64,000 nt of DNA from Theristus sp. LFF4_11. Its lineage: Eukaryota > Nematoda > Chromadorea > Monhysterida > Xyalidae. The notes under the pieces were generated by a model. It was not told the origin of the DNA. It worked only from the letters and a program-made list of their open reading frames with translations, and made no database searches. Where the stretch lies: contig JASANC010003530.1 in assembly GCA_030248135.1 (NCBI GenBank), positions 1-64,000 of the forward strand, given 5' to 3'. The position numbers and the translations under genes were made by a program. The first letter of the stretch is position 1. The number at the start of each line of letters is the position of its first letter. Below, piece after piece: positions 1 through 13,026 of the stretch.

Positions 1-82
1 ACGGAGAAAGACAGGGTGACAAGGGTCGTGTGACCCGACAGTTTAGTCGCAAAGACAACCGTGAGACTAATTATCGTTCTGA

Positions 83-1264
83 TATAACCAACACGAATCT
101 AAATTCTACCGCCAGAACAAACAGCGTTACAATCAGAAACGCCACGACAAGCATCCGAATCATAATTACAACAGTCGATTCGGTCAGCCATATGATTATT
201 GCAACAATCAGACATATGCGTATCAACAACAGAACAATCAGTTCGGACAGCAGAACTACGCACAGAGACAGCTGCAAGACAGTCAAAAACCGAAAGCAAT
301 CGAGGCGCCAAAGAAAGTCGGTCTCGTGAAAGGTGACTGTGAGCAGCAGATGGATGACCGTAATCAGTACGAAACGCCCACGCTGAACGGGCGTGAGGTC
401 AACTACTACTGTGTGGACACTGGTTCGGATGAAATGGTCCTGTCAGCATTGTTTGCAACGCGACAAGGACTGAAAATTGAGCCAAACAACCACAAAGCAT
501 TGCAAGCAGTCAACGGAACTCCACTGCGAGTGCATGGCACGACAACAGCGACCTTGTCTGTTGACGGAACAACAGTGGAGAATTGTGAGTTTCTAGTGTC
601 TCCGGACATCGACGACGACGTCGACATGATCATCGGTCGGAACAAGCTGCGTCAGATTGCAGTACAGGTGATCACTGGCAGTGGCAGGCCGTTGAGACTG
701 ATGAAAAAGAAAACAAACGCAGTGACGTGGTTTAACAAAAACGATAACCAATTTCAAGTCGGTGAAACTGTGTGGATTAGGGATGATGCAGCCAAGCAGG
801 TCAAAAAGAATAAGTTGCAAGCGACACACCCTTTGTTTGGCAAAATTCGTCGCATCATTCCGCCAAAGTCGGTCGAGCTTCGATTAGAAGATGGCAAAAT
901 TATAAAACGACCGCTTACAGATGTGACACGACATGAAGACGAGCGGAAAACTAGAAGTTTGAATACGTGGCAGATGGAAGGGAAACAACAGCAAAAGCTA
1001 GAAAATCGAGACCATCAGCGTGAGCAGCACGGCCGTGAACGACAGGCGAACTTCAAGCGCTTTCACTGGAACAGGAATCGTCCGGGAAAGAACGCGCGTC
1101 AATCTTTCACGCAACAGAAACGAGATGCCAAGGAGCAAGCGGCTGGTCAGGGGAATAAGACAACGGCTGAAGCGACCGTTTCGGGGCAGTCGACAGATGA
1201 GCGCTATGGCGGCTCTGTTCAGTCAAGCCGCGAGAACGGACATGAGGCAATGCAGCAACAGTGA
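83..1264 (+). pseudogene. Ty3-like retroelement fragment: aspartic protease fused to integrase C-terminal domain
   Basis: The frame is open from 83 to a TGA at 1262-1264 and has no obvious own start; a GTG lies at 326. The first part is rich in Gln, Asn and Tyr and looks like a Gag/linker tail. Counted from 326, a retropepsin follows with the active-site DTG at residues 31-33 and the flap-side motif IIGRN near residue 101. About 35 residues later the protein reads as the small beta-barrel end of a Ty3-type integrase (FQVGETVWIRDDA, near residue 145), then a basic tail. Reverse transcriptase, RNase H and the integrase core, normally about 800 residues, are missing with the frame kept. Just upstream, another frame (3-82) is open and similar in composition, so a one-base shift near 80 is likely. 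I read it as an internally deleted, inactive copy; a domesticated protein is possible but less likely. Confidence 0.6.
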
Positions 1265-1489
1265 GCTGTGACGTGAGATGGCATGTGCTACCAGAGTTGA
1301 TGAGAGTGATTTTCTACCAAAGTTTTGCAGGGAGAAGCAAGAAAGCAAGTTTACAACCTAATTACTGTGTGTGATCATTATTGTTAATTATCTGATGTGT
1401 TCTATATATTGTATGTCTTATTCTCTATGGACTGGTTTTGACCATTAAAACGGTTTCCGTAGCTCTCGTCCCTGGGTGCATCTTTCTTT
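1265..1489. other. non-coding tail after the retroelement fragment
   Basis: There is no coding frame. The stretch is moderately AT-rich and runs from the stop codon to the A/T tracts of the first family A repeat. It may hold 3' UTR or LTR sequence of the element, but no second copy exists in the window to confirm this. Confidence 0.35.
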
Positions 1490-2182
1490 AAGTAAAAAAA
1501 AGAGCTTTTTTTTATTTTTTTTATTAAAAATTTTTGAAATTTTTTCTTTAATGTGCCCTGAAAATGCCGTTTTTGGCATAATTTTTCGCAAGTTCAACAA
1601 AAATTTTCTTTGACTTTACCTTGTCACTTAGTCTTCAACGCTGCAGGTGGTATTCTGGATTGATTTATCGACTGTTTTCAGCCTTGGTGAGTGATGATCG
1701 ACTCGCGCATTGAAGTACTTGAGCGTCGCAAAGGCTAGTTCAACAAATTCCGATGCCGCTAAGGTGAGATAGAAGCAGAGAACTCACATTTACGCATCGT
1801 TTTTCAGGATCTCGAAAGGTCGAAATTGCACTGTCTGCCACTGCAAGCGTAACTTCGTTGGTTGCTCGTTGCTGTTTCGCCTCGTGTCGTCAGCATGATC
1901 ACACCGGTTTGTTGTTGAACTTGTTTCCGTGTTATTTGAGGTGAATTGAGAGGCAAAACACGAGACGTGATGTCGTCGGTGGGAAAATGGGGTCGCCGAA
2001 ACAAAGTCTGAAATTTTCACCCTCCTCCCATATGAGTGGGGGTCATATGGTAAGTCGGTGGCTCCTCAGATGGTGATATTCGGACTCCCTAAAAAATTCT
2101 GAACAACTTTCATTTAAAAAAAAATTTAAAAAAAAATTTTTTAAAGAAAAAAAATAGAAAATTTTTTTTCTTGACATCTCTA
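1490..2182. mobile_element. family A MITE, copy 1 (left end degraded)
   Basis: The body is nearly identical to those at 3272-4000 and 54698-55433, from GTGCCCTGAAAATGCCG to the right terminus CTTGACATCTCTA. The left terminus AGAGATGTAAG seen in the other copies is not recognisable here, so this copy is truncated or mutated on the left. It has no transposase. A 76-residue frame on the minus strand (1790-2020) is shared by all three copies. Confidence 0.7.
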
Positions 2183-2362
2183 ACCGTGAGGGGGGGTGCG
2201 ATCCCGTGTTTTCTCGCGGAGGGGGGTGGGGGGTCTAGTACCCGTGTCGAGGTAAAGGGGGGAGGGGGTACACGGGTATCTGCCCGTGCACGGGCAGGAT
2301 TTTCGGCTGAGGGGGGGGGGGTGGTCCCCCCCCCCCCCCTCCGCACTTTCGCTACTGATTGA
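2183..2362. repeat. G/C-homopolymer repeat
   Basis: Long runs of G, then of C, surround TACCCGTG-like words; it ends in CTTTCGCTACTGAT. The same G/C-run style recurs at 2850-2945, 4480-5135 and 53630-55975. It is non-coding. Confidence 0.7.
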
Positions 2363-2454
2363 CAGCTTCGTTGAAGGGGTGAAACATTGGGATCAGGGAT
2401 CAGCTCCAGCTCCGGTTTAGCTTTGCAGTTTTACGGAAAATACACATGCCGGCT

Positions 2455-2535
2455 TGAAATTCGATCAATTTAAAATTTAAAAAAAATTTTTTTTAAACAA
2501 AAAAGACGATTTTTGTTTTTTTAACAACCCTAGGC
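2455..2535. repeat. family B MITE end fragment
   Basis: This short piece runs from a CGATCAATTT word to the terminus TTTAACAACCCTA. It matches the end of family B (full copies at 16070-16780 and 52125-54525) with almost the entire interior missing. Confidence 0.6.
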
Positions 2536-2945
2536 GGCCCCCCCAAAAAATTTTCGAATCTATCTCTATCAGACAGGTTTTTTCGGCTCAGCTATTATCT
2601 ATCTAAAAAAATTTTCAGCCAGCTATTTATCTGAAAATTTTTGTCTTCGAGGACATAAAATGAGTCAATTTTTGACCAAAATTTACCATTTTTGCTCGTA
2701 ATTCTTGAAAATTTCGCTAATTTTAGGTAAAATACGCGTTTATAGGTACGTGATTTTTAGTGTATTTTTTACATTATTTTGCTGTTTTTATAGCTTTTTA
2801 GCGTTTTAGCTATCTATCTATCAAATTTCAAAATTTTGACCGCCCCCCCCCCCCCAAAGTCACATGCCCCCCCCCCCGCGCCCCCCCCAAATTTTCCAGC
2901 TATCTATCTGGAAAATTTGCTCCAGCTATCTATATCGCCCCCCAA
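2536..2945 (+). repeat. left arm of a GATA-rich foldback
   Basis: The arm contains tracts of CTATCTATCT and words such as ATAAAATGAGTCAATTTTTG, plus C runs. The reverse complement lies at 4075-4495 with several small differences. Between the arms (2946-4074) sit a telomere-like stretch, MITE A copy 2 and a perfect hairpin. No coding content. Confidence 0.7.
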
Positions 2946-2949
2946 CCTA

Positions 2950-3250
2950 GAGATGTACGCAAAGCTTCATTATGATATGCACCTGCCCCGCATCCGCATT
3001 GCTCATTGCTCATGATCCACTGGCGCGCGTGCACACGCGCCGCACTCAACATAAACTCGTTCAAAACGCAGTTATTTTCATTCTTGCTTTCTTAAAAAGG
3101 CTTGGCTTAGGTGAGGATTAGGTTAGGAACAGTTTTGCTTAAGATTAGGCTTAGGTTTGGTTTTTAGGTTTAGGTCCGTTTTAGCAATGTCCGAGAACAT
3201 CCCTTGTGGAGCGTGAGTTAACTGGATAATAATATAATAATAATAATTTT
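2950..3250. repeat. dispersed repeat with degenerate TTAGG tract (copy 1)
   Basis: Words around GATCCACTGGCGCGCGTGCA, the GCACTCAACA word and a tail of TTAGGTTAGG-like steps recur at 8630-8900 inside a SKP1 intron. The two copies run in the same orientation. The tail includes one TTAGGC step, the nematode telomere word, but it is too degenerate to be a telomere. Confidence 0.65.
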
Positions 3251-3271
3251 AATATCATGAAACGTGCCAAC

Positions 3272-4000
3272 CAGAGATGTAAGGGTCAAAAAAAAAATTT
3301 TTTTTAATTTTTTTTCAAAAAAAAAGTAAAAAAATGAGCATTTTTTTCATTTTTTTTATCAAAAATTTTTGAAATTTTTTCTTTAATGTGCCCTGAAAAT
3401 GCCGTTTTTGGCATAATTTTTCGAAAGTTCAACAAAAATTTTCTTTGACTTTACCTTGTCACTTAGTCTTCAACGCTGCAGGTGGTATTCTGGATTGATT
3501 TATCGACTGTTTTCAGCCTTGGTGAGTGATGATCGACTCGCGCATTGAAGTACTTGAGCGTCGCAAAGGCTAGTTCAACAAATTCCGATGTCGCTAAGGT
3601 GAGATAGAAGCAGAGAACTCACATTTACGCATCGTTTTTCAGGATCTCGAAAGGTCGAAATTGCACTGTCTGCCACTGCAAGCGTAACTTCGTTGGTTGC
3701 TCGTTGCTGTTTCGCCTCGTGTCGTCAGCATGATCACACCGGTTTGTTGTGGAACTTGTTTCCATGTTATTTGAGGTGAATTGAGAGGCAAAACACGAGA
3801 CGTGATGTCGTCGGTGGGAAAATGGGGTCGCCGAAACCAAGTCTGAAATTTTCACCCTCCTCCCATATGAGTGGGGGTCATATGGTAAGTCGGTGGCTCC
3901 TCAGATAATGATATTCGGACTCCCTGAAAAATTCTGAACAACTTTCATTTTTAAAAAAAAAATTTAAAAAAAATAGAATTTTTTTTTCTTGACATCTCTA
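3272..4000. mobile_element. family A MITE, copy 2
   Basis: This is a full-length copy with inverted ends AGAGATGTAAG (3273) and CTTGACATCTCT (3989-4000). The flanks show no matching 8-bp duplication, and its right end abuts the hairpin at 4001, so the junction may have been rearranged. It has no transposase. Confidence 0.75.
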
Positions 4001-4073
4001 CCCCAACCCCTCGGCTCTGGAACAACTATGACCTTATCTGCATCATAGTTGTTCCAGAGCCGAGGGGTTGGGG
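4001..4073. repeat. perfect 31-bp inverted repeat (hairpin)
   Basis: Arms 4001-4031 and 4043-4073 are exact reverse complements around an 11-base loop (4032-4042, CCTTATCTGCA). The arm contains CTCGGCTCTGG and ACAACTATGA. The latter word recurs at 4502-4511 and, reversed, near 50729 and 50869. Confidence 0.95.
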
Positions 4074-4074
4074 G

Positions 4075-4495
4075 GGCCGATATAGATAGCTGGAGCAAAT
4101 TTTCCAGATAGATAGATAGCTGGAAAATTTTGGGGGGGGGCGCGGGGGGGCCATGTGACTTTGGGGGGGGCGGTCAAAATTTTGAAATTTGATAGATAGA
4201 TAGCTAAAACGCTAAAAAGCTATATAAACAGCAAAATAATGCTTAAAATATGCTAAAAATCAAGTATAAACGCGTATTTTACCTAAAATTAACGAAATTT
4301 TGACGAATTTCGCGCAAAAATGGTCAATTTTGGTCAAAAATTGACTCATTTTATATCTGCGAAGACAAAAATTTTCAGATAGATAGCTGGCTAAGAATTT
4401 TTTTTGGATAGATAATAGCTGAGCCGAAAAAAACCTCTCTGATAGAGATAGATTCGAAATTTTTTTGGGGGGGGGGCCGGCCCCCCCAGGCCCCC
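4075..4495 (-). repeat. right arm of the GATA-rich foldback
   Basis: This is the reverse-complement partner of 2536-2945: GATAGATAGCTGG tracts, AAAATTGACTCATTTTAT and long G runs. No coding content. Confidence 0.7.
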
Positions 4496-5137
4496 CCCCT
4501 AGAACAACTATGATCTGCATCGGAAATGGTAAGCCAAGCTTTGGGACGCTCAAAAACTTCATCGCAGATGTTGTCGAAGCTTAAAATCAGTCGGTAAAAC
4601 GGTCCAAAATCGACTGCTGACCAGTACCGTGGGCCCAAAAAAATTTTCGAGGGGGGGGGTATGGTACCGTGGGGGGGGTGCCGACCAAAAAGTGAGGGGG
4701 GGGGGTCCAACCTATGGTAACGTGGGACCCCCCCCCAGGGGGGTCCCATGGGGGGGTGCATTTTTTCAAAATTTTCTGTGGGGGGGGTCCACCCCCCCCC
4801 ACACCCCCCATGAAATTTTTTCGCTCAAATTTGAAAGGAAAAACGCTAAATTTTGCTGCAAAATCTTTGAAATTACAATGAAGATGGTCAAGTTATCATA
4901 TATTCAGCTTATATTATGGACTTTATAGACAAAAAATCATGATTTTCGAAAAAAAAATTTGGGTGTGCAGAAAATTTTGGGGGGGGGGGTGTCCGCCAGA
5001 CAAAATTTCATGGGGGGGGGGGGGGGGGGGTGGGCCAAATTTTCGAGGGGGGGGGTACGCTGGGGGGGGGGCCCTGTGTTAGGGGGGGGGTTGGCACGGT
5101 GCCCCCCCCCACCCCCCCCACCCGACGGTCTCTGGTG
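4496..5137. repeat. G/C-homopolymer repeat with an embedded family B fragment
   Basis: The start (4508-4620) matches the middle of family B (GCATCGGAAATGGTA, GATGTTGTCGAAGC). The rest alternates runs of 7-18 G or C with words such as CCAACCTATGGTAACGTGGG and ATGGACTTTATAGACAAAAA. Its reverse complement makes up 55434-55975. Several local G-run/C-run hairpins are visible. Confidence 0.7.
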
Positions 5138-5767
5138 TAGGGTTGTTAAAAAAAACAAAAATCGTCATTTTTGTTTTTTTTTTAAAAAAAAAATTTTTTT
5201 TTTAAAAAAAAAAATTTCAAAAATCAAAGTTGTGCTAAATCAATCAGGGAGTCCGAAGAACCACATATGATATGCAAGCGCCTCCCGAATGACTCCCGTA
5301 TGGCGGAACTTTGCAGATTTTGTTTTGGTGACCTCAATTACCCCTTTTCCAAACCGTCACCATGCCTCTTCTTGTGTTTTGACCTCCAAAACGTCACTAA
5401 TTGTCCCCAGCTAAGCTAATGCTAAAGTGAAGACAAACATACCGCCTTGAAATTCGATCAATTCTTCTGATGGTGTCGCGACGACACGACACGAAGCAGC
5501 AACCAGACAACGTAGCGCTTGCAAACGGAGCAGCGAGCGCAATCGGACGCTCTGCGATGCGAATCGTCACCTTATCTGCATCGGAAATGGTAGGCTAAGC
5601 TTTGGGACGCTCAAAAACTTCATCGCAGATGTTGTCGAAGCCTAAAATCAGTCGGTAAAACGGCCCAAAATCGACTGCTAAAGGTTTTACGAGGTATAAT
5701 CAAAGAAAATTTTTGTTGAACTTTCGAAAAATTGTGCCAAAATTGAGGTTTTCAGAGCATACTAGCC
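5138..5767 (-). mobile_element. family B MITE, reverse orientation, truncated
   Basis: It begins with the terminus TAGGGTTGTTAAAA at 5138 and runs backwards through the whole family B body to the GAGGTTTTCAGAGCATA word. The opposite terminus is absent and unrelated sequence starts near 5768. Confidence 0.8.
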
Positions 5768-5929
5768 TATTGACCCGAGCTTATGTGGCTTAATCAATGC
5801 CAAGCCTTTTTGGTGAAGTGGCATTGACTTAGAAAGAAAAAAACAGTAACGTTTACTGAATTATAACCCTGAAGAAAATTTACCTTGTGCTGCCGTGAAG
5901 TCGCCTACAATACAATATTTTTTAATGTA

Positions 5930-6640
5930 TTTAAATAAATAAAAAATGCGAAGTTTATGATTTTGCTATTTTTACCCGTTTACCCTAACCGAAGGCAAGC
6001 CTTTTTGTAAGTGAAGTAAAATTGAATAAAAAATATAAAAACTAACGTTTTTTTCATTTACCCGTTTTAAAAAACTAATGCTTTTTTACCCGTTTACCTA
6101 AGCCAAGCCTTTTTTGTAAAGTGAAAATACGAAGTTTATGATTTTGCTATTTTTTCCGTTCACCCTAACCTAAGTCAAGCCTTTTCGTAAGTGAAGTAAG
6201 ATTGAATAAAAACATAAATATTAACGTTTTTTAATTACCCGTTTTAAAAAGCTAATGCTTCTTTTACCCGTTTACCTAAGCTAAGCCTTTTTTGCAAAGT
6301 GAAAATGCGAAGTTTATGATTTTGCTATTTTTACCATAAAAATTAACGTTTTTTTAATTACCCGTTTTAAAAAGCTAATGCTTCTTTTACCCGTTTACCT
6401 AAGCTAAGCCTTTTTTGCAAAGTGAAAATGCGAAGTTTATGATTTTGCTATTTTTACCCGTTCACCCTAACCTAAGTCAAGCCTTTTTGTAAGTTAAGTA
6501 AGATTGAATAAAAAATATAAAAATTAACGTTTTTTTCATTAAAAATTACCCGTTTTAAAAAGTTTACCCGATAACCCTAACATAAGCCAAGCCTTTTTTC
6601 TAAAGTGAAAATGAATAGAAGTATCAAAAAAGTGACGTTT
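5930..6640. repeat. degenerate tandem repeat, unit about 120-180 bp
   Basis: The word GAAGTTTATGATTTTGCTAT recurs near 5952, 6132, 6311 and 6434. Between recurrences lie CCTAAGCCAAGCCTTTTTTG and TTACCCGTTTTAAAAA. Units differ in length by internal loss. Non-coding. Confidence 0.75.
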
Positions 6641-7310
6641 ATAATTTCGTTTTGCAGTCATTGCTTTTTACCCGTTTATATATAAAATACCTCAACATGA
6701 CCCAAACATTTTGCAAAGTGAAAATAAATGGTAAATACCATTTCGACCCAATTAAAAACTTTTTAATTAAACTTTTTTCAAAGACGGTTTTGTTACAACT
6801 TTGACAGTCGCTCGTCAAGTTTTGAGCAGCAACAATTGCCAGTTGCCCATTGTGCGTTACGTTGAAATTGTCGCTCGTAACCATGGAGTATCAATTTGAA
6901 AATGAAACATGGAGTATCAATTTCAATGAAATTTACTTGTTTTGAATCCAAAGTGCAACTTGCAATGCCGATGTCGATGTGCGTTTTGCAACCCGATTTT
7001 TAAAAACAAAAAAGTTCAAACTTTTTTCAAAGACGGTTTTGTTACATCTTTCCCAGTCGATCATCAAGCTTTGATCAGCCACGCTTCCATTTGCCTATGC
7101 TGCGCTGAACTGTCTCTGTTGTCCAAAGAGTATCATGATGACTTCAGCTATATAAAGAGCGACGTTTTGAGAAAACAATCTCAACTGGCATTTACTAAAA
7201 AATAGGTTAAGGAAATTGAGATGGAGTTTTCTTAAGTAGCAAAAATGGGCGCCAATTCAAATTGCAAAAAAGTGCCACAGACAGACACTTTGTAAATTTA
7301 ATAATATAGA
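6641..7310. other. short direct duplication, otherwise unassigned
   Basis: The word CTTTTTTCAAAGACGGTTTT occurs near 6771 and again near 7020, each followed by loosely similar sequence (CAGTCG, TCATCAAG or CGTCAAG). The copies are about 250 bp apart. No gene is supported. Confidence 0.45.
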
Positions 7311-7833
7311 TTAGAGGAAAATTTTTCGAATTTTTTTTTTTAAAAAAAAAATCGGCATTTTTGTTTTTTTTTTAATCACTTTTTTTTTTAAAAAAAAAAA
7401 TTTTCATTTTTGTTTAACAACCCTACTCGGGTGCTCTGGGGGGGGTGTACCCCCCCCACCCCCCCCCCCGCCCACGGTACTGCTGCTGACGGTTTTACGA
7501 GGTAATGTCAAAGAAAATTTTTGTTGAACTTTCGAAAAATTGTGCCAAATTTGAGGTATTCAGAGCATATTAAAGGAAAATTTTTCGATTTTTTTAAATC
7601 GGCATTTTTGTTTTTTTATGACTTTTTTAAAAAATTTTGATTTTTGTTTAACAATCCTACTGCTGACGGTTTTACGAGGTGATATCAAAGAAAATTTTTG
7701 TTGAACTTTCGAAAAATTGTGCCAAAATTGAGGTTTTCAGAGCATATTAGAGAAACAAATTTCGAATGTAAAAAATCGGCATTTTTGTTTTTTTAACACT
7801 TTTTTTATATTTGATTTTTGTTTAACAACCCTA
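7311..7833 (-). repeat. three tandem broken ends of family B
   Basis: Segments 7311-7421, 7487-7658 and 7661-7833 each read, in reverse orientation, from the interior of family B to its terminus (GTTTAACAACCCTA or one-base variants). The interior beyond GACGGTTTTACGAGG is lost each time. A G/C-run word lies between the first two. Confidence 0.7.
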
Positions 7834-8019
7834 AACTAGATTGAACCTTTCACGTCTGCAAAATACACACTGAGTTGCAGAACCTAAAAAAAATGATAAT
7901 ACTACCACAGTACTACTGTTCTGTTTTGCTGACAGATAATTGGTCTTTTTGAAAGACATAATACACTACACTTGCATTTTCGATTCTATTTCTGTGTCGT
8001 TTTTGTTCTACTCACTGAA

Positions 8020-10163
<2,144 letters not shown>

Positions 10164-10188
10164 ACATCTTGTCGGAACAACATTCCAA

Positions 10189-10194
10189 AATAAA
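10189..10194 (+). promoter_or_regulatory. polyadenylation signal of SKP1
   Basis: An exact AATAAA lies 26 nt after the SKP1 stop codon, implying a very short 3' UTR. Confidence 0.6.
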
Positions 10195-10786
10195 AGGGCA
10201 CCTTATTCGTTTTTGAGTTCCTTTCACTGCGTTTGTCTCGTAGCATTGCATTTACATTTCTATCGGATTACATGATCCTTTTCAAGAAAAATGTGTAAAA
10301 TTAAAAATGGTAAAGATATCATGATGTTTCTCATCCCGTTCGCAAATCGCCGTTGATTCTGAACGTAGTTCTCATTTTCGTGATTTTCGTTGCAAAACTC
10401 AGTGTGATTTTATGCTGTCACCTTTTCTGTAAGGTGTGTTGTTAGTTTGCCCTCCGGTGTTTGTGTGTTTTTCGAAACCGAAAATCCAGTTTTTTTGCTT
10501 TTGAATTGTAATAATTCCAGTTGCAATGAATTCAAATTTAGTTTTTTAAATCATAAGCATCCTGCGCCATTTTTTGTTGATGTTGCGTGATAGCTTTCAC
10601 GGTGATTTTAAAATGCCACCCTTAAAAACAACTGTGTAACATTTTTTCTTGCTATGAGAAACTGCATCCTGTCCTATCTCAGTTCAAAATCGTTTGCTGG
10701 TTGGCATTTTAACGGTCTTCGTTCACTCGTGTCGTATGTTTTTGTCGTGTCGTTTCTGCACTGAAAAGTTGTTTCTGTGCTTATTG
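10195..10786. other. intergenic, nothing recognised
   Basis: AT-rich sequence between SKP1 and the inverted-repeat element. No exon, RNA gene or repeat could be supported. Confidence 0.4.
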
Positions 10787-12057
10787 TATAGATGGTATAC
10801 TATTGGTTGATTATTCATTAGTTGACGAATGAATAATGGGGTTTTTGAATTATTTGAATAATACTATTTTGAATAATGAGTAATGGGCCCATTATTCAAA
10901 TAGTACTATTAATGACGAATGAATAATGCAAACAAAAAGATTGGACTTGTTTAAAACAAGTTGCACAAGTTGCAAAAGTTTGTGTGCTCAGAACACACCT
11001 TGATTGACACACCAACCTCGCATTTTGTGATACCTCATGAGCACTGAAAAGTAACAAAAAGCATGTACACTGACAGGAAGGTACTGAAATCTTATTTGTA
11101 AATTTCCACAGGTGGTGCACCAAAACAAGCTTCTGAAACTAAAAATGAACTCGCGGTTGATTTGTTTTGTTTGTTTATGCAGTACGTCAAAATTGTATCA
11201 TGTTTTTTTTGCATTTCAACCATGTGCCACCTGCATATTGCACTACTTGTTTTATACTTTATTTGCAAATTCGTAATATCTGTGCAAAATTCAACACATT
11301 TTTTGAAATCCTGAGTGAATATTAGTTTGGAAAAGTGGAAGAATCGTTCAATTTGGTCTTATATAACTCGAGATACAGCCATTTTTGTCCACAAAATCAA
11401 AAAAATCAACAAACACATGAAAGGAAATCATTCGAGGGGGTTGTTTTGTATGTGGCATACAAACATACGCATGTGAGCAATTTATGCACCCCTCACGCGT
11501 AAGTCACAAGAGACAGTGTTATGTTTCTCTCTGTTGTTGTTGTGTTTATCTGTGTGCACACACGACAAGCAACGGTTAAATGGCTATATCTTCTACACCG
11601 TTTATCCGTTTGAACTGAAATTTGGATATGTTATACCTGTACACCTAACAACTCTCGCCAATTAGTTTTATCTTGAACCGATTTTGAAAGCAGACGTTAG
11701 GGCCTTTAGTTATAATTAAACATTTTGTTTACTTTTATCAGTGTTGATTTGTTTAAAATGGTGATTTGCACTTGATCCTCTCCGCCATTGATGATTTGCA
11801 CCTACAGTAGCACCTACACCTGTAATTCGATAACTAAAACACGAATGTGTTAGGGTAAAAAATAACAGGGTGGCAGGTAAAAGTCAATGAACAATCGTTC
11901 ATTATTCATTAATCATCTACTATCGGCAAATTATTCATGTGAATAATGAATAATTTGAAAAATTACGTGAATAATGCTATTTGAATAATATATTACTCAT
12001 TCGTCATTCATTATTCAAACCCAGAGTTTGACGAATGAATTATTCATACCATCTATA
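10787..12057. mobile_element. 1.27-kb non-autonomous element with 8-bp target duplication (family C1)
   Basis: The ends are inverted: TATAGATGGTAT at 10787 and ATACCATCTATA ending at 12057. They are flanked by identical GCTTATTG at 10779-10786 and 12058-12065. Subterminal regions (10800-10930 and 11885-12045) are full of inverted GAATAAT/ATTATTC words. Only short chance frames occur inside, so there is no transposase. The 8-bp duplication points to hAT-type transposition. Confidence 0.85.
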
Positions 12058-12366
12058 GCTTATTGTCAGGTGTGCAAAGTGAGCTTGTGCCTGGTGTAAA
12101 ACACCTTGATTGTACGCAGTTACTTTTGTGTAAAACCTATTCATTGGCTCGTATTTCGTTTTGTGGCGTTGTTCTTGTGGGTGCAATAATGGTAAAACAG
12201 CTTTGTTGAGAATTTTAAATGGGTTTGCATTTCTTGCGGGACTGAGCGCTTTTTCTGCTTGTTTGGCTGCAAGGTCTGAAGATGTTCTGATCACGATTAA
12301 AAGTCGGTGTTTCGCACGGCTTTTCAACAGTTCTGATTCTGAATTTGTAAGAAGTGATCTGATAAA
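12058..12366. other. intergenic, nothing recognised
   Basis: Sequence between two inverted-repeat elements. Frames on both strands are short and lack supportable splice structure. Confidence 0.35.
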
Positions 12367-12846
12367 CAGGGTGGGCCAAAAAAGGTATCCAGGTTCCAAA
12401 CTGCTCTCTCTCTCACTAGCGTGTGGTGAGACTTTTTGAGCTAAAATTTTCTGAGTTTTCTGACAAATTTTTTGGTTTAGTCAAGTAAATTCAGTTTTAC
12501 AGCGTAATGTTTGAAAAATCGATTTTTTCACGTAAAAACAAGTTTTTACCGAGAATCTCAAAACTCATCTTTGCTCACAGACTTCATTGTCATCAAGGTT
12601 CTTATGTGGCAGGGTCCTCTTCTTCATTAGGGTTGGGGGTTGATAGAAGTTGATGATGAACGATGTGACTCTCCCTGTAACTGGGTTGTTCTCCAGTCCA
12701 ATAGTTGGCCACTCTTGCTGTTTGCAGTCTAAACCAAAGAAGAATTTTTAGTTGTGTTCTGTGAGCGCTGAAAATTTCAGCTGAAAATGTTTTACCACAC
12801 GCCAGTGAGAATAGTTTGAAACCGGAGACTTTTTTTACCCACCCTG
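12367..12846. mobile_element. 480-bp inverted-repeat element with CAGGGTGGG ends
   Basis: The left end CAGGGTGGGCCAAAAAA (12367) mirrors the right end TTTTTTTACCCACCCTG (12846). The terminal word is typical of Tc1/mariner-like elements, but a clean TA duplication is visible only on the right. No transposase. Confidence 0.6.
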
Positions 12847-13026
12847 TACTTTACCGTTCAAAAAAGACAAAACATGACAAAAGAAGATAACCCGATGAAA
12901 AAAAGCAAGGCAGAAAGTCACATTAAAAATTCAATGTTTGTTGAAAATTCGACTTCACAAAATATAGTCCATTTTTCTCTTTGTGGCTGACAAGTTTTCA
13001 GTCAGTATCCGAAAGACCAAAGTTCA

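Noticed and set aside
30..329. 99-residue Arg/Thr/Asn-rich frame at the window start
   Set aside because: It overlaps the Gln/Asn-rich linker of the retroelement in another frame; only its first part (before about 80) may be real after a frameshift.
3100..3190. TTAGG-like steps suggesting a telomere
   Set aside because: Only one true TTAGGC step; the rest is degenerate, and the same tract occurs inside a SKP1 intron as part of a dispersed repeat.
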